The notes beneath the pieces are model-generated. The model was not told the DNA's origin. It saw only the letters and a program-made list of their open reading frames with translations, and searched no databases. From JAWLBW01 sp041687475 (GTDB taxonomy: Bacteria > J088 > JAWLBW01): DNA of 11,802 bases. Below are positions 6,270-11,802 of the stretch, in pieces. The stretch covers positions 1 through 11,802 of the forward strand of contig JAWLBW010000130.1 in NCBI GenBank assembly GCA_041687475.1. The letters run 5' to 3'. Position numbers and translations under genes: made by a program. The stretch's first letter is position 1; each line of letters begins with the position of its first letter.

Positions 6270-6291
6270 CTCGAGCCGATTGCTGATAGAA

Positions 6292-7005
6292 ATGGCAGTG
6301 AACGAATCCGGCGATAGCCGCCGCCGACCGCGCTACGGCGTAGAAGTGCGCGTACAGATTATGCGCGGTGACAAGACGCAGACCTATGTGTGTCGCGATG
6401 TTTCCGAGCACGGCCTGTTCGTGCACACCGATGACCCGTTCGAAAACGGCGAAAGCGTGCAGGTGCGCATCTTTCTGCCTGGTACCGCTGTTGCGCCCGT
6501 CCTGAAGGGCGAGGTGGTGCGGGTTTCGCAACATGACGAAGGCGGGGTGGCCATTCGCCTGCAGGGCGAAGACACGGAGCTTGAACAGTTCGCACGCCAA
6601 CACGGCGCCGACATTCTGCGACGCGGCGAAAAGCGGCTCGTGCTGGTCGAGCCCGATGCCGACGCACGGTTCTTTTTGCGTACCGTTCTGGGTATCGACG
6701 GCTACAAGGTCGAAATCTTCGAAGGCGGGGCTTCGGCGTCGGAGCGGCTGTTGCAGCCCGAGGTAGACCTGCTTATCGGCGACCCGCTGGCACGGGTAGC
6801 CGACGATGAGCCGCTGGCCGAGTGGGCGTCGCAACACTTCACGAAACCGGTCATCTTCGTTTTCGCCGGCGAAATGTTGGGCGAAGATATGCCCGCCGGT
6901 CGGAATTGGCGGTATCTGGAAGAACCGGTCGATATCGGAGCCTTGCGTGATGCCCTCGACCAACTTCTTCTCGGTGGCAGAGGCGAAACGGCCGAAGTCG
7001 GGTAA
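6292..7005 (+). CDS. PilZ domain fused to a degenerate receiver domain
   Basis: A 237-residue cytosolic signalling protein. The PilZ domain (about 8-108) has both c-di-GMP contacts: RRRPR (10-14, the RxxxR element) and DVSEHG (36-41, the DxSxxG element), followed by the barrel strands. Residues about 114-230 match a receiver fold: RLVLVEPDADARFFLRTVL (115-133), then VDLLIGDPL with D164 at the phosphoacceptor position. The acid pair is reduced to E120 with Pro121 in place of the second acid, the usual Thr/Ser strand reads IFVFAG, and the Lys-Pro reads EEPVD, so the conserved Lys is Glu211. It therefore probably binds c-di-GMP while the second domain works without normal phosphorylation. ATG 6292 was chosen because PilZ begins just after it; the open frame starts upstream at 6118, before the promoter. 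The ribosome site is weak. Confidence 0.87.
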   Translation: MAVNESGDSRRRPRYGVEVRVQIMRGDKTQTYVCRDVSEHGLFVHTDDPFENGESVQVRIFLPGTAVAPVLKGEVVRVSQHDEGGVAIRLQGEDTELEQFARQHGADILRRGEKRLVLVEPDADARFFLRTVLGIDGYKVEIFEGGASASERLLQPEVDLLIGDPLARVADDEPLAEWASQHFTKPVIFVFAGEMLGEDMPAGRNWRYLEEPVDIGALRDALDQLLLGGRGETAEVG

Positions 7006-7026
7006 GAGTGCGCGGTAAGTAAAACG

Positions 7027-7099
7027 CTCGTGGCCCTGGGCGACGAGTCTCGATTTCGACCTGGAGCCGCTCAGCGGTCCGATAACCCGGATGCCCAGG
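7027..7099. other. Structured intergenic stretch between convergent PilZ and AstE-like genes
   Basis: CCTGGGC (7035-7041) pairs with GCCCAGG (7093-7099). Inside lie CCGC-TCA-GCGG (7067-7077) and TCCG-ATAACC-CGGA (7078-7091). An alternative stem CTCGT/ACGAG (7027-7031, 7043-7047) on the minus strand is followed by CGTTTT and could be a weak terminator for the rimK operon. No gene is supported in 7006-7232. The rest of that gap shows only a short direct repeat, TTCCGCGTT, at about 7151-7173. Confidence 0.3.
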
Positions 7100-7232
7100 C
7101 AAAATGAGCCGTGAGGTTGTGCCGACCCCCCGTATGCGCATTCCGAGTCTATTCCGCGTTCGGCGTTCCGCGTTTCCCCAAGCCGTCTCTGCGCCACCGT
7201 GTATCCTGACGCACCCACGACGACGAAGCCTT

Positions 7233-8240
7233 TCAGCGTTCGGGACTGCGCCCCAAGGCCTCTTCGACGACCGGCAGGGTCTTGTCGAGCTTGACCAGGT
7301 GGCAGACCGGGCTTCCCGGGTTCACGAGCGGATTCACCGTGAGCCCCACGACCAGGCCGGTAAACGGCGCTTTGATTCCGGTGAGCTCGCGACCGTAGGG
7401 GTTCGAGATGACGCCGATCTCATCGCCGGCGTAGACGAGGTCGCCGGGGTGGGGCAGCACGTTTACGATACCGCCCCGATCGGCACGCACCCATTCGCCG
7501 GTCTTCACGATGACCTGGTAGGGCGGCTCGACCTTGCGCCAGTCTTCGAGCATGCGCAACTCGGCCAGGACGTTGAAGGCGCCCTGAATGCCTCGTTCGA
7601 CCGCTTCGGCTTCAAAGCGGTCGGCTTCGCCGGCTTCGAAGGCGATGGAGGCCACACCCGTCTTGACCGCTTCCTTACGCAGCGAACCCTTGCGTCCTTT
7701 TCCGTGCAGAATGACGTTGGCGCCGAACGCCCGCGCAATACGCCGGGTTTCGGCGTGTTCGACATCGGCGCGAATGTGCGGCATGTTGCGCCGACCGGCC
7801 GTGGCCGTGTGAAAGTCGATGCCGTACTGCGATTTCTGTACGATTTCCTGAAAGAGCGTCGAGGCGATGCGCGATGTCTGACTGCCGTGGGGCGTTCCCG
7901 GAAAGGTGCGATTCAGATCGCGCCCGTCGGGCAGATACCGCGAGCGATTGTTGAACCCCGGCACGTTGACGATGGGTACGCTGATGACGGTGCCGCGAAG
8001 CCGTTCGGGGTCGAGGGTATAGGTCAACTGCCGCACGATCTCGACCCCGTTGATTTCATCGCCGTGCACGGCGGCCGTCATGTAGACCGTGGGCCCGGGC
8101 ATGACGCCCCGCACGACCGTGATGGGCATGTACACCGCGGTGCTGCCGTAGCTCTCGCTGAGCTTGATACGAATCTCGTGAACCCGGCCCGGTTCGATGG
8201 AGGTGCCGCCGATTTCCATATCGTCTGCAATCGCGGGCAT
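7233..8240 (-). CDS. Succinylglutamate desuccinylase/aspartoacylase (AstE/AspA)-family metallohydrolase
   Basis: A 335-residue zinc hydrolase of the M14-like deacylase family. Zinc ligands are seen as H59 and E62 in AAVHGDEINGVE and H144 in IDFHT. The substrate loop VPGFNNRSRYLPDGRDLNRTF (94-113) has the conserved NNR and DLNR elements. FEAGE (201-205) supplies the likely catalytic Glu202. The C-terminal part (about 242-320, VKTGEWVRADRGGI ... IKAPFTGLVVGL) looks like the barrel-sandwich domain common in this subfamily. The family removes acyl or amino-acid groups from amides. Here the partner is RimK: its TGA and this ATG overlap by one base (TGATG at 8242-8238), so translation is probably coupled. 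The hydrolase may trim or reverse the ligase product, or act on a related amide. It is not true AstE of arginine catabolism, as no ast genes are nearby. Confidence 0.9.
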   Translation of the reverse strand: MPAIADDMEIGGTSIEPGRVHEIRIKLSESYGSTAVYMPITVVRGVMPGPTVYMTAAVHGDEINGVEIVRQLTYTLDPERLRGTVISVPIVNVPGFNNRSRYLPDGRDLNRTFPGTPHGSQTSRIASTLFQEIVQKSQYGIDFHTATAGRRNMPHIRADVEHAETRRIARAFGANVILHGKGRKGSLRKEAVKTGVASIAFEAGEADRFEAEAVERGIQGAFNVLAELRMLEDWRKVEPPYQVIVKTGEWVRADRGGIVNVLPHPGDLVYAGDEIGVISNPYGRELTGIKAPFTGLVVGLTVNPLVNPGSPVCHLVKLDKTLPVVEEALGRSPER

Positions 8241-9136
8241 CAGGCCGAAACCTTTTCTTTCCGGGCAAGCGTCAGGCGAACGGCGTGCTCGAGAATGGTA
8301 CCGGCGATGTCGAGCCCCGATACTTTTTCAATGGCCTCGAATCCCGGCGAGCTGTTGACCTCGAGCAGCTTGGGGCCGTCGGGGGTTTCCAACATGTCTA
8401 CGCCGCTGACCTCGAGGCCCGTAATACGAGCGGCTTTCAACGCGCAGGCTTCGTATTCGGGGGGCAGTTCGACCGGGGTACCGGCGCCGCCGCGGTGAAT
8501 GTTGGCCCGGAACTCGCCGGGACGCGCCTGTCGGCGCATGGCGGCGACGACGCGGTCGCCCACGACGATGACCCGAAGATCCCGCCCGCCGCATTCCTTC
8601 TCATAGCGCTGCAGCAGAATGTTCTGTCCGAGCCCCCACAACGTTTCGACCATGCTCTCGAGGCTCGACAGGTTTTCGACCAGCATGACGCCGATGCCCT
8701 GCGTGCCCTGAAGCAGTTTGACCACGATGGGCATGCCGCCCAACAGGTTCACCGTCTCGGGAATGTCGCGCGGGCTGCGCAGCATGATGGTGGGGGGCAC
8801 CGGCAAGCCGTTCTGCTGCAGTACCTGAATGCTGCGCATCTTGTCGCGGGTAACCGCGATGGCATTGGCGGGGTTGACGCTCGTCTTACCCGCCAGCTCG
8901 AACTGGCGAACCACGGCGATACCGTATTCGGTAATCGAGTTACCGATGCGGGGCAAGACCGCGGTTACATCGTCGAGCACCTTGCCGTGGTGAATCACGC
9001 TGGGGCGCTTGTCGAGCCGCAGCGTGCACTGCAACGGATCGATGACGATCGTGCGATGCCCCATCTTTCTGGCGGTCTGGGTGAAGCGACGGGTGGTATA
9101 GAGGCTGGGATTTCTCGACAGAATCGCGAGAAGCAT
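8240..9136 (-). CDS. rimK: RimK-family ATP-grasp alpha-L-glutamate ligase
   Basis: A 298-residue ligase that in known members adds glutamate to the C-terminus of ribosomal protein S6 or makes poly-glutamate. MLLAILSRNPSLYTTRRFTQ (1-20) is the typical RimK N-terminus and fixes the start. The ATP-grasp core shows PIVVKLLQGTQGIGVMLVE (136-154) with Lys140, LLQRYEKECGGRDLRVIVVG (174-193), EFRANIHRGG (208-217), GVDML (245-249) and the Mg2+ motif LLEVNSSPGFEAIE (257-270) with Glu259 and Asn261. Length equals that of E. coli RimK. AGGTG lies 5 nt before ATG 9136 as ribosome site. The neighbours are the AstE-like hydrolase (one-base overlap) and a small Cys-rich protein 105 bp upstream. Whether S6 is the target cannot be told. 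Confidence 0.95.
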   Translation of the reverse strand: MLLAILSRNPSLYTTRRFTQTARKMGHRTIVIDPLQCTLRLDKRPSVIHHGKVLDDVTAVLPRIGNSITEYGIAVVRQFELAGKTSVNPANAIAVTRDKMRSIQVLQQNGLPVPPTIMLRSPRDIPETVNLLGGMPIVVKLLQGTQGIGVMLVENLSSLESMVETLWGLGQNILLQRYEKECGGRDLRVIVVGDRVVAAMRRQARPGEFRANIHRGGAGTPVELPPEYEACALKAARITGLEVSGVDMLETPDGPKLLEVNSSPGFEAIEKVSGLDIAGTILEHAVRLTLARKEKVSA

Positions 9137-9142
9137 GCGGCA

Positions 9143-9170
9143 CCTGAAGTTCAGGCTTCATCCTATCACA
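9143..9170 (-). promoter_or_regulatory. Extended -10 element and operator-like dyad before rimK
   Basis: On the minus strand an extended -10 (TGATAGGAT, 9168-9160) is followed by the palindrome CCTGAA-C-TTCAGG (9155-9143), which would overlap the transcript start near 9153 and ends 6 nt before ATG 9136. That is the usual place for a repressor site. No good -35 is seen. Confidence 0.4.
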
Positions 9171-9241
9171 GGTTCCGGCGGTGGGGAACGAAAAGCCCGA
9201 CCGGCCGTCGCCTGCGCGTAAAACGCCCTTGAACCGGCCGG

Positions 9242-9394
9242 TTAACCGTCGTCGGGCGAATGAGGCGAACAGGTCTCGCCCCGGCAGCACTCGTCTGTGT
9301 TGATGCCGCACCGGCTGCACTGACCGTGCCCGTGCACCCAGATGATCGTTGCCGGCTGCCCGCACCAGAGGCAGGGCTGAAGGAGCGACTCCAT
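9242..9394 (-). CDS. Small (50 aa) cysteine-rich putative zinc-ribbon protein
   Basis: This short frame encodes 50 residues with seven cysteines: CLWC (C8, C11), then IIWVHGHGQCSRCG (H21, H23, C26, C29), then ECCRGETC (C36, C37, C42). Two CxxC knuckles about 15 residues apart are the layout of a zinc ribbon, and the additional CC/C cluster could bind a second metal. Cysteine spacing this regular is unlikely in a chance frame. It is the first gene of the strand run leading to rimK, 105 bp before that start. There is no Shine-Dalgarno site. A TAGAAT box ends 6 nt before ATG 9394, so the mRNA may be leaderless. Function is unknown; an RNA/protein-binding or metal-handling role, or service as a RimK partner or substrate, is inference only. 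Confidence 0.7.
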   Translation of the reverse strand: MESLLQPCLWCGQPATIIWVHGHGQCSRCGINTDECCRGETCSPHSPDDG

Positions 9395-9400
9395 GCCCAC

Positions 9401-9406
9401 ATTCTA
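9401..9406 (-). promoter_or_regulatory. -10-like box before the small cysteine-rich gene
   Basis: TAGAAT on the minus strand ends 6 nt before ATG 9394. No clear -35 is found. It lies between the terminator of the upstream gene (9454-9497) and the start codon, where a promoter is needed. Confidence 0.35.
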
Positions 9407-9453
9407 CCCGAGAACTGCCCCTTCGGGGGGAAAGCCGCAGGCTACCTGCCTGG

Positions 9454-9497
9454 AAAAAAAATCGAAGAGCAGCCGCGAGTGGAAACGCGGCTGCTCT
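9454..9497 (-). terminator. Strong rho-independent terminator of the SnoaL-like gene
   Basis: AGAGCAGCCGCG (9497-9486 read on minus) pairs perfectly over 12 bp with CGCGGCTGCTCT (9477-9466) around an 8-nt loop. It is followed by TCGA and a run of eight T (9461-9454). It lies about 97 bp after the SnoaL stop and isolates that gene from the rimK cassette. Confidence 0.9.
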
Positions 9498-9593
9498 GAA
9501 AATCGCCGGTAAGTGTGGCGGGGTCACGAGCGCAGTCGAGAACCTCCCTCCGAACTCACCGACCTCACAGACTCGATGTGCGGGTTTTTTCCC

Positions 9594-10142
9594 TCAGCCC
9601 TCGCCGTTACCGGCGAGCGGAAGAACCCCCAGCTCCATCAGAAGGGAAACATTGATGGGCGTGCCCCAGAACTCGCGCACCATGCCCTGCTCGATGCGCA
9701 GAACCTCGACGCCCCACACGGTAACTTTCTTGTCCGTGGGCGCGATGCCCATGAACTCACCCTTATGGGTACCCGTGAACCGGTAACGCACCGCGACCTT
9801 GTTGCGCTCGGGAATGTATTCGACGATCTGATACCTGAAGTCGGGAAAGGCCGTCTTCAGTTCATTGAGATGTTTCTGAATCTGTTCGCGGCTGGTAAGC
9901 ATGTCCCTGCCGGTAGACGGATTGTGCTGAATGGCCCAGGTCGCGACATAATCGGTGGCCCGACCGAAGTCGTGGGCGTTGATGACGTTCTCGAAAAGAC
10001 GCGCGGCGATACGCACATTACCGTCTTCGATCGGCGAAGCCGCCTGTACGAGCGGAAGCAGTGAAATCGGGGCTGCAGCCACTGCCGAAGGCGTGACGGC
10101 CGCCACCAGCAAAGGAAGAAGAACCCGGTGAACGACTTTCAT
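9594..10142 (-). CDS. Secreted SnoaL-like (ester cyclase family) protein
   Basis: A 182-residue protein. Residues 1-24 form a signal peptide (MKVVHR, hydrophobic LLPLLVAAV, then SAVAAA), so the product is probably periplasmic. The rest is one NTF2-like SnoaL/ester-cyclase domain: ARLFENVINAHDFGRATDYV (47-66), LNELKTAFPDFRYQIVEYIP (92-111), KVAVRYRFTGTHKGEFMGIA (115-134) and KVTVWGVEVLRIEQGMVREFW (139-159), which is the family's usual order. Characterised members cyclise polyketide esters, but many bacterial ones have no known reaction, and no enzymatic role is claimed. AGGAGG (10155-10150) lies 7 nt before ATG 10142 and fixes the start. The gene is divergent from the DUF2007-like gene. Confidence 0.88.
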   Translation of the reverse strand: MKVVHRVLLPLLVAAVTPSAVAAAPISLLPLVQAASPIEDGNVRIAARLFENVINAHDFGRATDYVATWAIQHNPSTGRDMLTSREQIQKHLNELKTAFPDFRYQIVEYIPERNKVAVRYRFTGTHKGEFMGIAPTDKKVTVWGVEVLRIEQGMVREFWGTPINVSLLMELGVLPLAGNGEG

Positions 10143-10325
10143 GTAATAACCTCCTGCCTTACCAGCCTACCGGTTGAGGTTCGCGAAAAACAGCCGTGAC
10201 CGCCCGCTTATCGGAGCGCAGGGCTTACAATGCGGTTTGAATAGAAACCCTGTCATGCTGTGGCATTTGAAGCCGGAACCGAATATGCTGAGGGAAGGTC
10301 CTCCGCCTCTACTTCGAGGGGAAAA

Positions 10326-10451
10326 ATGTCGATGCGTGACCTGAACTCGACGACGATTGTGCGCGGGCTGTTTCTGGTCTCGATATTATTCGCGCGAAGG
10401 TGTGACGACGGTCGAACGGGCCGGCGTTTCCGGAGGAATATGCATGGATGA
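10326..10451 (+). CDS. Possible 41-residue hydrophobic leader or small protein
   Basis: ATG 10326 follows GAGGGG at about 5 nt. The frame gives 41 residues with one hydrophobic stretch, STTIVRGLFLVSILFARR, then an Arg-rich tail. Its stop overlaps the DUF2007 gene start by 8 nt, compatible with translational coupling. The tail is low-complexity and no family is recognised, so it may be a chance frame in the 300-bp leader. Confidence 0.25.
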   Translation: MSMRDLNSTTIVRGLFLVSILFARRCDDGRTGRRFRRNMHG

Positions 10452-10920
10452 ATTCGTAACCATAGCCGTCTTCGACATGGCCTTTGAAGCCGAGATTGCC
10501 CGCACGCGACTCGAGGTCGAAGGCATTGCCGCGATGCTTCCCGACGAGAACACGCTGGGGGCTACCGGGCTTTCGGTCATGCTGGGCGGCGTACGCCTGC
10601 AGGTACATCGTGCCGACGCCGAACGCGCCCTCGAAATTCTCCGTCGCGATCGCTCGGTGCCTCTGATCGAAGACGAAGGCGACGAATACTGGCGCAAGGA
10701 CATTACCCTCGAGGAAGGCGAAGGGCAGGGCGCCGTTCAGGGGAAGGGTGAGCTGCGCGACGACGAAGAAACCTGCCCCCTCTGTCGAAACACCGACGTG
10801 GGCATGGCCCCGCTCGGGCCCGGCGCGTGGATTGCTACGCTGGTCGGACTCGGCCTGCCCCTGCTTCACTACCAACGCCGGCGCCGCTGCGGCACCTGCG
10901 GCCACCGCTGGAAAGACTGA
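10444..10920 (+). CDS. DUF2007-type protein with C-terminal zinc ribbon
   Basis: A 158-residue protein. The N-terminal part (1-70) fits the DUF2007 'putative signal transducing protein' family: FVTIAVFDMAFEAEIARTRL (4-23), EGIAAMLPDENTLG (26-39) and GGVRLQVHRADAERALEIL (48-66). A charged acidic linker (76-110) follows. CPLC (C111, C114) and CGTCGHRW (C149, C152) then form a zinc ribbon whose two knuckles are separated by a hydrophobic segment, PGAWIATLVGLGLPLLHY (126-143), followed by RRRR, so the ribbon may be anchored at the membrane. Biochemical role unknown. GGAGGA (10432-10437) is 6 nt before ATG 10444, which sets the start. A TATTAT box at 10384-10389 could be its -10, although no good -35 is present. 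Confidence 0.85.
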   Translation: MDEFVTIAVFDMAFEAEIARTRLEVEGIAAMLPDENTLGATGLSVMLGGVRLQVHRADAERALEILRRDRSVPLIEDEGDEYWRKDITLEEGEGQGAVQGKGELRDDEETCPLCRNTDVGMAPLGPGAWIATLVGLGLPLLHYQRRRRCGTCGHRWKD

Positions 10921-11211
10921 GCACGGCTGATACGGCGAGCCGGCGCGCCCGTTTGAGGGAGAGAGTGGGCGATGGGGCGAGCGGGAGAGCGCCAGCCTTA
11001 TCGAGTCGCCGAGCAGGCGCAGGGCGCCTGGGACGATACTTCGCCCGGCTCAGCACAGGCGAGATACGCACGGAAGGCCGTTCACCCGAAGCGCGCCGTG
11101 CAACCGGGTCTGAACCCGTGACACCGCGCTCCCTCCGACGTGCCGTGCTGCACGTGCACTTCTCGTTGCCGGCCTCGCCCTGCTCGGCGGCGCAACTCGA
11201 AGTGGACATAG
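10921..11211. other. Gene-poor intergenic region with several hairpins
   Basis: No convincing gene is seen. The stretch has a purine-rich tract (about 10953-10989), a 7-bp hairpin CAGGCGC-AGG-GCGCCTG (11014-11030), CGGGT-CTGA-ACCCG (11105-11118) and the palindromic arms ACGTGC/GCACGT (11138-11155). A minus frame is open through the region, but it is low-complexity and overlaps the DUF2007-like gene. The hairpins could belong to a structured RNA or to long 3' tails. Confidence 0.35.
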
Positions 11212-11246
11212 AAAAGGGGAGACACGTTCATCACGTATCTCCCCTT
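11208..11246 (-). terminator. Rho-independent terminator of the FadL-type gene
   Basis: On the minus strand AAGGGGAGA (11246-11238) pairs with TCTCCCCTT (11222-11214). An inner ACGT/ACGT extension follows past one mismatch around a 5-nt loop. The TTTTCTAT run after the stem (11215-11208) completes the signal. It lies about 105 bp after the FadL stop, beyond the heptamer repeats. Confidence 0.85.
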
Positions 11247-11292
11247 GAAGCTCGGAAGCAATTGCAGGCTACCGTTCAGCCTTTCTGCACGT

Positions 11293-11334
11293 CATTGTCC
11301 ATTGGACATTGGCCATTGGGCATTGGGCATTCCG
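11293..11334. repeat. Six-unit heptanucleotide tandem repeat (CATTGGN)
   Basis: Consecutive 7-mers CATTGTC, CATTGGA, CATTGGC, CATTGGG, CATTGGG and CATTCCG fill 11293-11334. Units vary mainly at position 7, and the end units also at positions 5-6. The array sits between the FadL stop (11352) and its terminator, so it would be transcribed in the 3' untranslated region. It resembles the short tandem heptamer repeats known from some cyanobacteria, though relatedness is not shown. Confidence 0.85.
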
Positions 11335-11351
11335 TGCACCCGTGCGTCGCG

Positions 11352-11802
11352 CTAAAACCGTCCGCCGACCTGCAGGGCCACGGTCTGCACGTTCCAGTCG
11401 TACGTGCCGTTGCCCATGTTGGGGGCTTCGCCCAGTACCGAAATCGGCGTCGTGCGCGAGTTGGTCACTTCGCGATCCTGATAGATGACCTGGTTGAACG
11501 AAAGGTTCGCGTAGTAATCTTCGGTAATATCCAGGCCGTAACCGATGGCGAGAATGTGCTTCGGCGCATCGAAGTCGCTGATGGTAATGCCTTCGTTCAT
11601 GGCCGCCTGCGAGTCGAAGGTGTAACCGGCGCGCACTTCATGCCGATCGAGGAAGCGATAGCCGCCGCCCACCTGAATGGCGAAGCTGTCCTGGTAATAC
11701 TTCTGCATGACGATGTCTTCAATGGTGAAGGCGCCTACCTGATTGGTTTCCAGGTCGATGACCTGCTCGGTATATTCGCTCCAACGATAGTAGCGGAACG
11801 AG
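11352..11802 (-). CDS. FadL/OmpP1/TodX-type outer-membrane protein, C-terminal part
   Basis: The frame enters from the right edge and ends at TAG 11352, giving about 149 C-terminal residues of an outer-membrane barrel. Alternating aromatic and polar strands are evident: SFRYYRWSEYTEQVIDLET (first residues), SFAIQVGGGYRFLDRHEVRA, GYTFDSQAA, PKHILAIGYGLDITEDYYAN and LSFNQVIYQD. The protein closes with VQTVALQVGGRF, whose terminal phenylalanine is the usual barrel-assembly signal. FadL-family proteins let fatty acids or other hydrophobic compounds cross the outer membrane; the substrate here is unknown. The G(Y/F).fD.......D....h...iG.gy pattern supports the family, but the diagnostic N-terminal hatch is outside the window. 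A heptamer array and then a terminator follow. Confidence 0.82.
   Translation of the reverse strand, partial: SFRYYRWSEYTEQVIDLETNQVGAFTIEDIVMQKYYQDSFAIQVGGGYRFLDRHEVRAGYTFDSQAAMNEGITISDFDAPKHILAIGYGLDITEDYYANLSFNQVIYQDREVTNSRTTPISVLGEAPNMGNGTYDWNVQTVALQVGGRF

Noticed and set aside
6265..7218. 317-codon minus frame opposite the PilZ gene
   Set aside because: The plus strand carries unmistakable PilZ and receiver motifs, while the minus frame has no recognisable domain.
7104..8498. 464-codon open frame on the plus strand opposite the hydrolase and rimK genes
   Set aside because: It is antisense to two genes with clear family motifs, has no family-like sequence, and such frames arise easily in GC-rich coding DNA.
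8285..9232. 315-codon plus frame opposite rimK
   Set aside because: RimK motifs on the minus strand explain the region fully.
11098..11120. tRNA T-arm-like sequence (GGGTTCAGACCC on the minus strand)
   Set aside because: The T-stem has a mismatch, and no acceptor, anticodon or D-arm could be built around it.
10835..11209. 124-codon minus frame covering the gap after the DUF2007-like gene
   Set aside because: Composition is Arg/Ser/Ala low-complexity, it overlaps the zinc-ribbon coding end, has no ribosome site and starts directly after the FadL terminator.
11293..11334. Possible CRISPR array
   Set aside because: Units are 7 bp with no spacers and no cas genes nearby; it is a simple tandem repeat.

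Overview
The window is GC-rich (about 60% by eye) and gene-dense, and most likely chromosomal DNA of a Gram-negative bacterium. The Gram-negative reading rests on a FadL/OmpP1-type outer-membrane barrel ending in phenylalanine, a secreted SnoaL-like protein, a RimK ligase and a PilZ protein. The phylum cannot be fixed from the sequence alone. There are no rRNA genes, no clear tRNA, no CRISPR array, no transposase and no phage genes. The content is housekeeping plus small accessory genes, with frequent strand switching.

Layout. 1-1154 (-): 5' part of a membrane sensor with a PilJ/NarX-like input region, a second membrane helix and a GAF domain. It leaves the window at the left edge, where 39 bp appear to lie in inverted orientation. 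1333-2079 (+): ZIP-family metal transporter, divergent from the sensor. 2039-3859 (-): a run of three genes, MGMT/Ogt DNA repair methyltransferase, a small cupin and a SRPBCC-like protein. 3966-4586 (-) and 4587-5237 (+): an isoprenylcysteine-methyltransferase-like membrane protein and a class I SAM methyltransferase whose start codons touch inside CATATG. 5234-6094 (-): membrane protein with an acidic Glu/Ala/Gln-rich loop. 6292-7005 (+): PilZ domain fused to a degenerate receiver domain, with a triple direct repeat in its leader. 9394-7233 (-): a 50-residue cysteine-rich protein, a RimK ATP-grasp ligase and an AstE/AspA-type metallohydrolase. 10142-9594 (-): secreted SnoaL-like protein followed by a strong terminator. 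10444-10920 (+): DUF2007-type protein with a C-terminal zinc ribbon. 11802-11352 (-): C-terminal part of a FadL-type barrel, followed by a heptamer tandem array and a terminator.

How the genes may work together. The clearest functional unit is the rimK cassette: an amino-acid ligase, a hydrolase whose start codon overlaps the ligase stop, and a tiny putative zinc protein upstream. MGMT and cupin are separated by only 9 bp. Expression signals are of two kinds. Some genes have strong AGGAGG sites (the membrane protein, SnoaL, DUF2007). Others (MGMT, the SAM methyltransferase, perhaps the small zinc protein) have a -10-like box 6-10 nt before the start codon and no Shine-Dalgarno site, which suggests leaderless mRNAs.

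The items most worth a second look are the inverted segment at the left edge, the rimK cassette with its new small protein and the dyad in front of rimK, the leaderless-type starts, the PilZ-pseudoreceiver fusion with its leader repeats, and the CATTGGN heptamer array.
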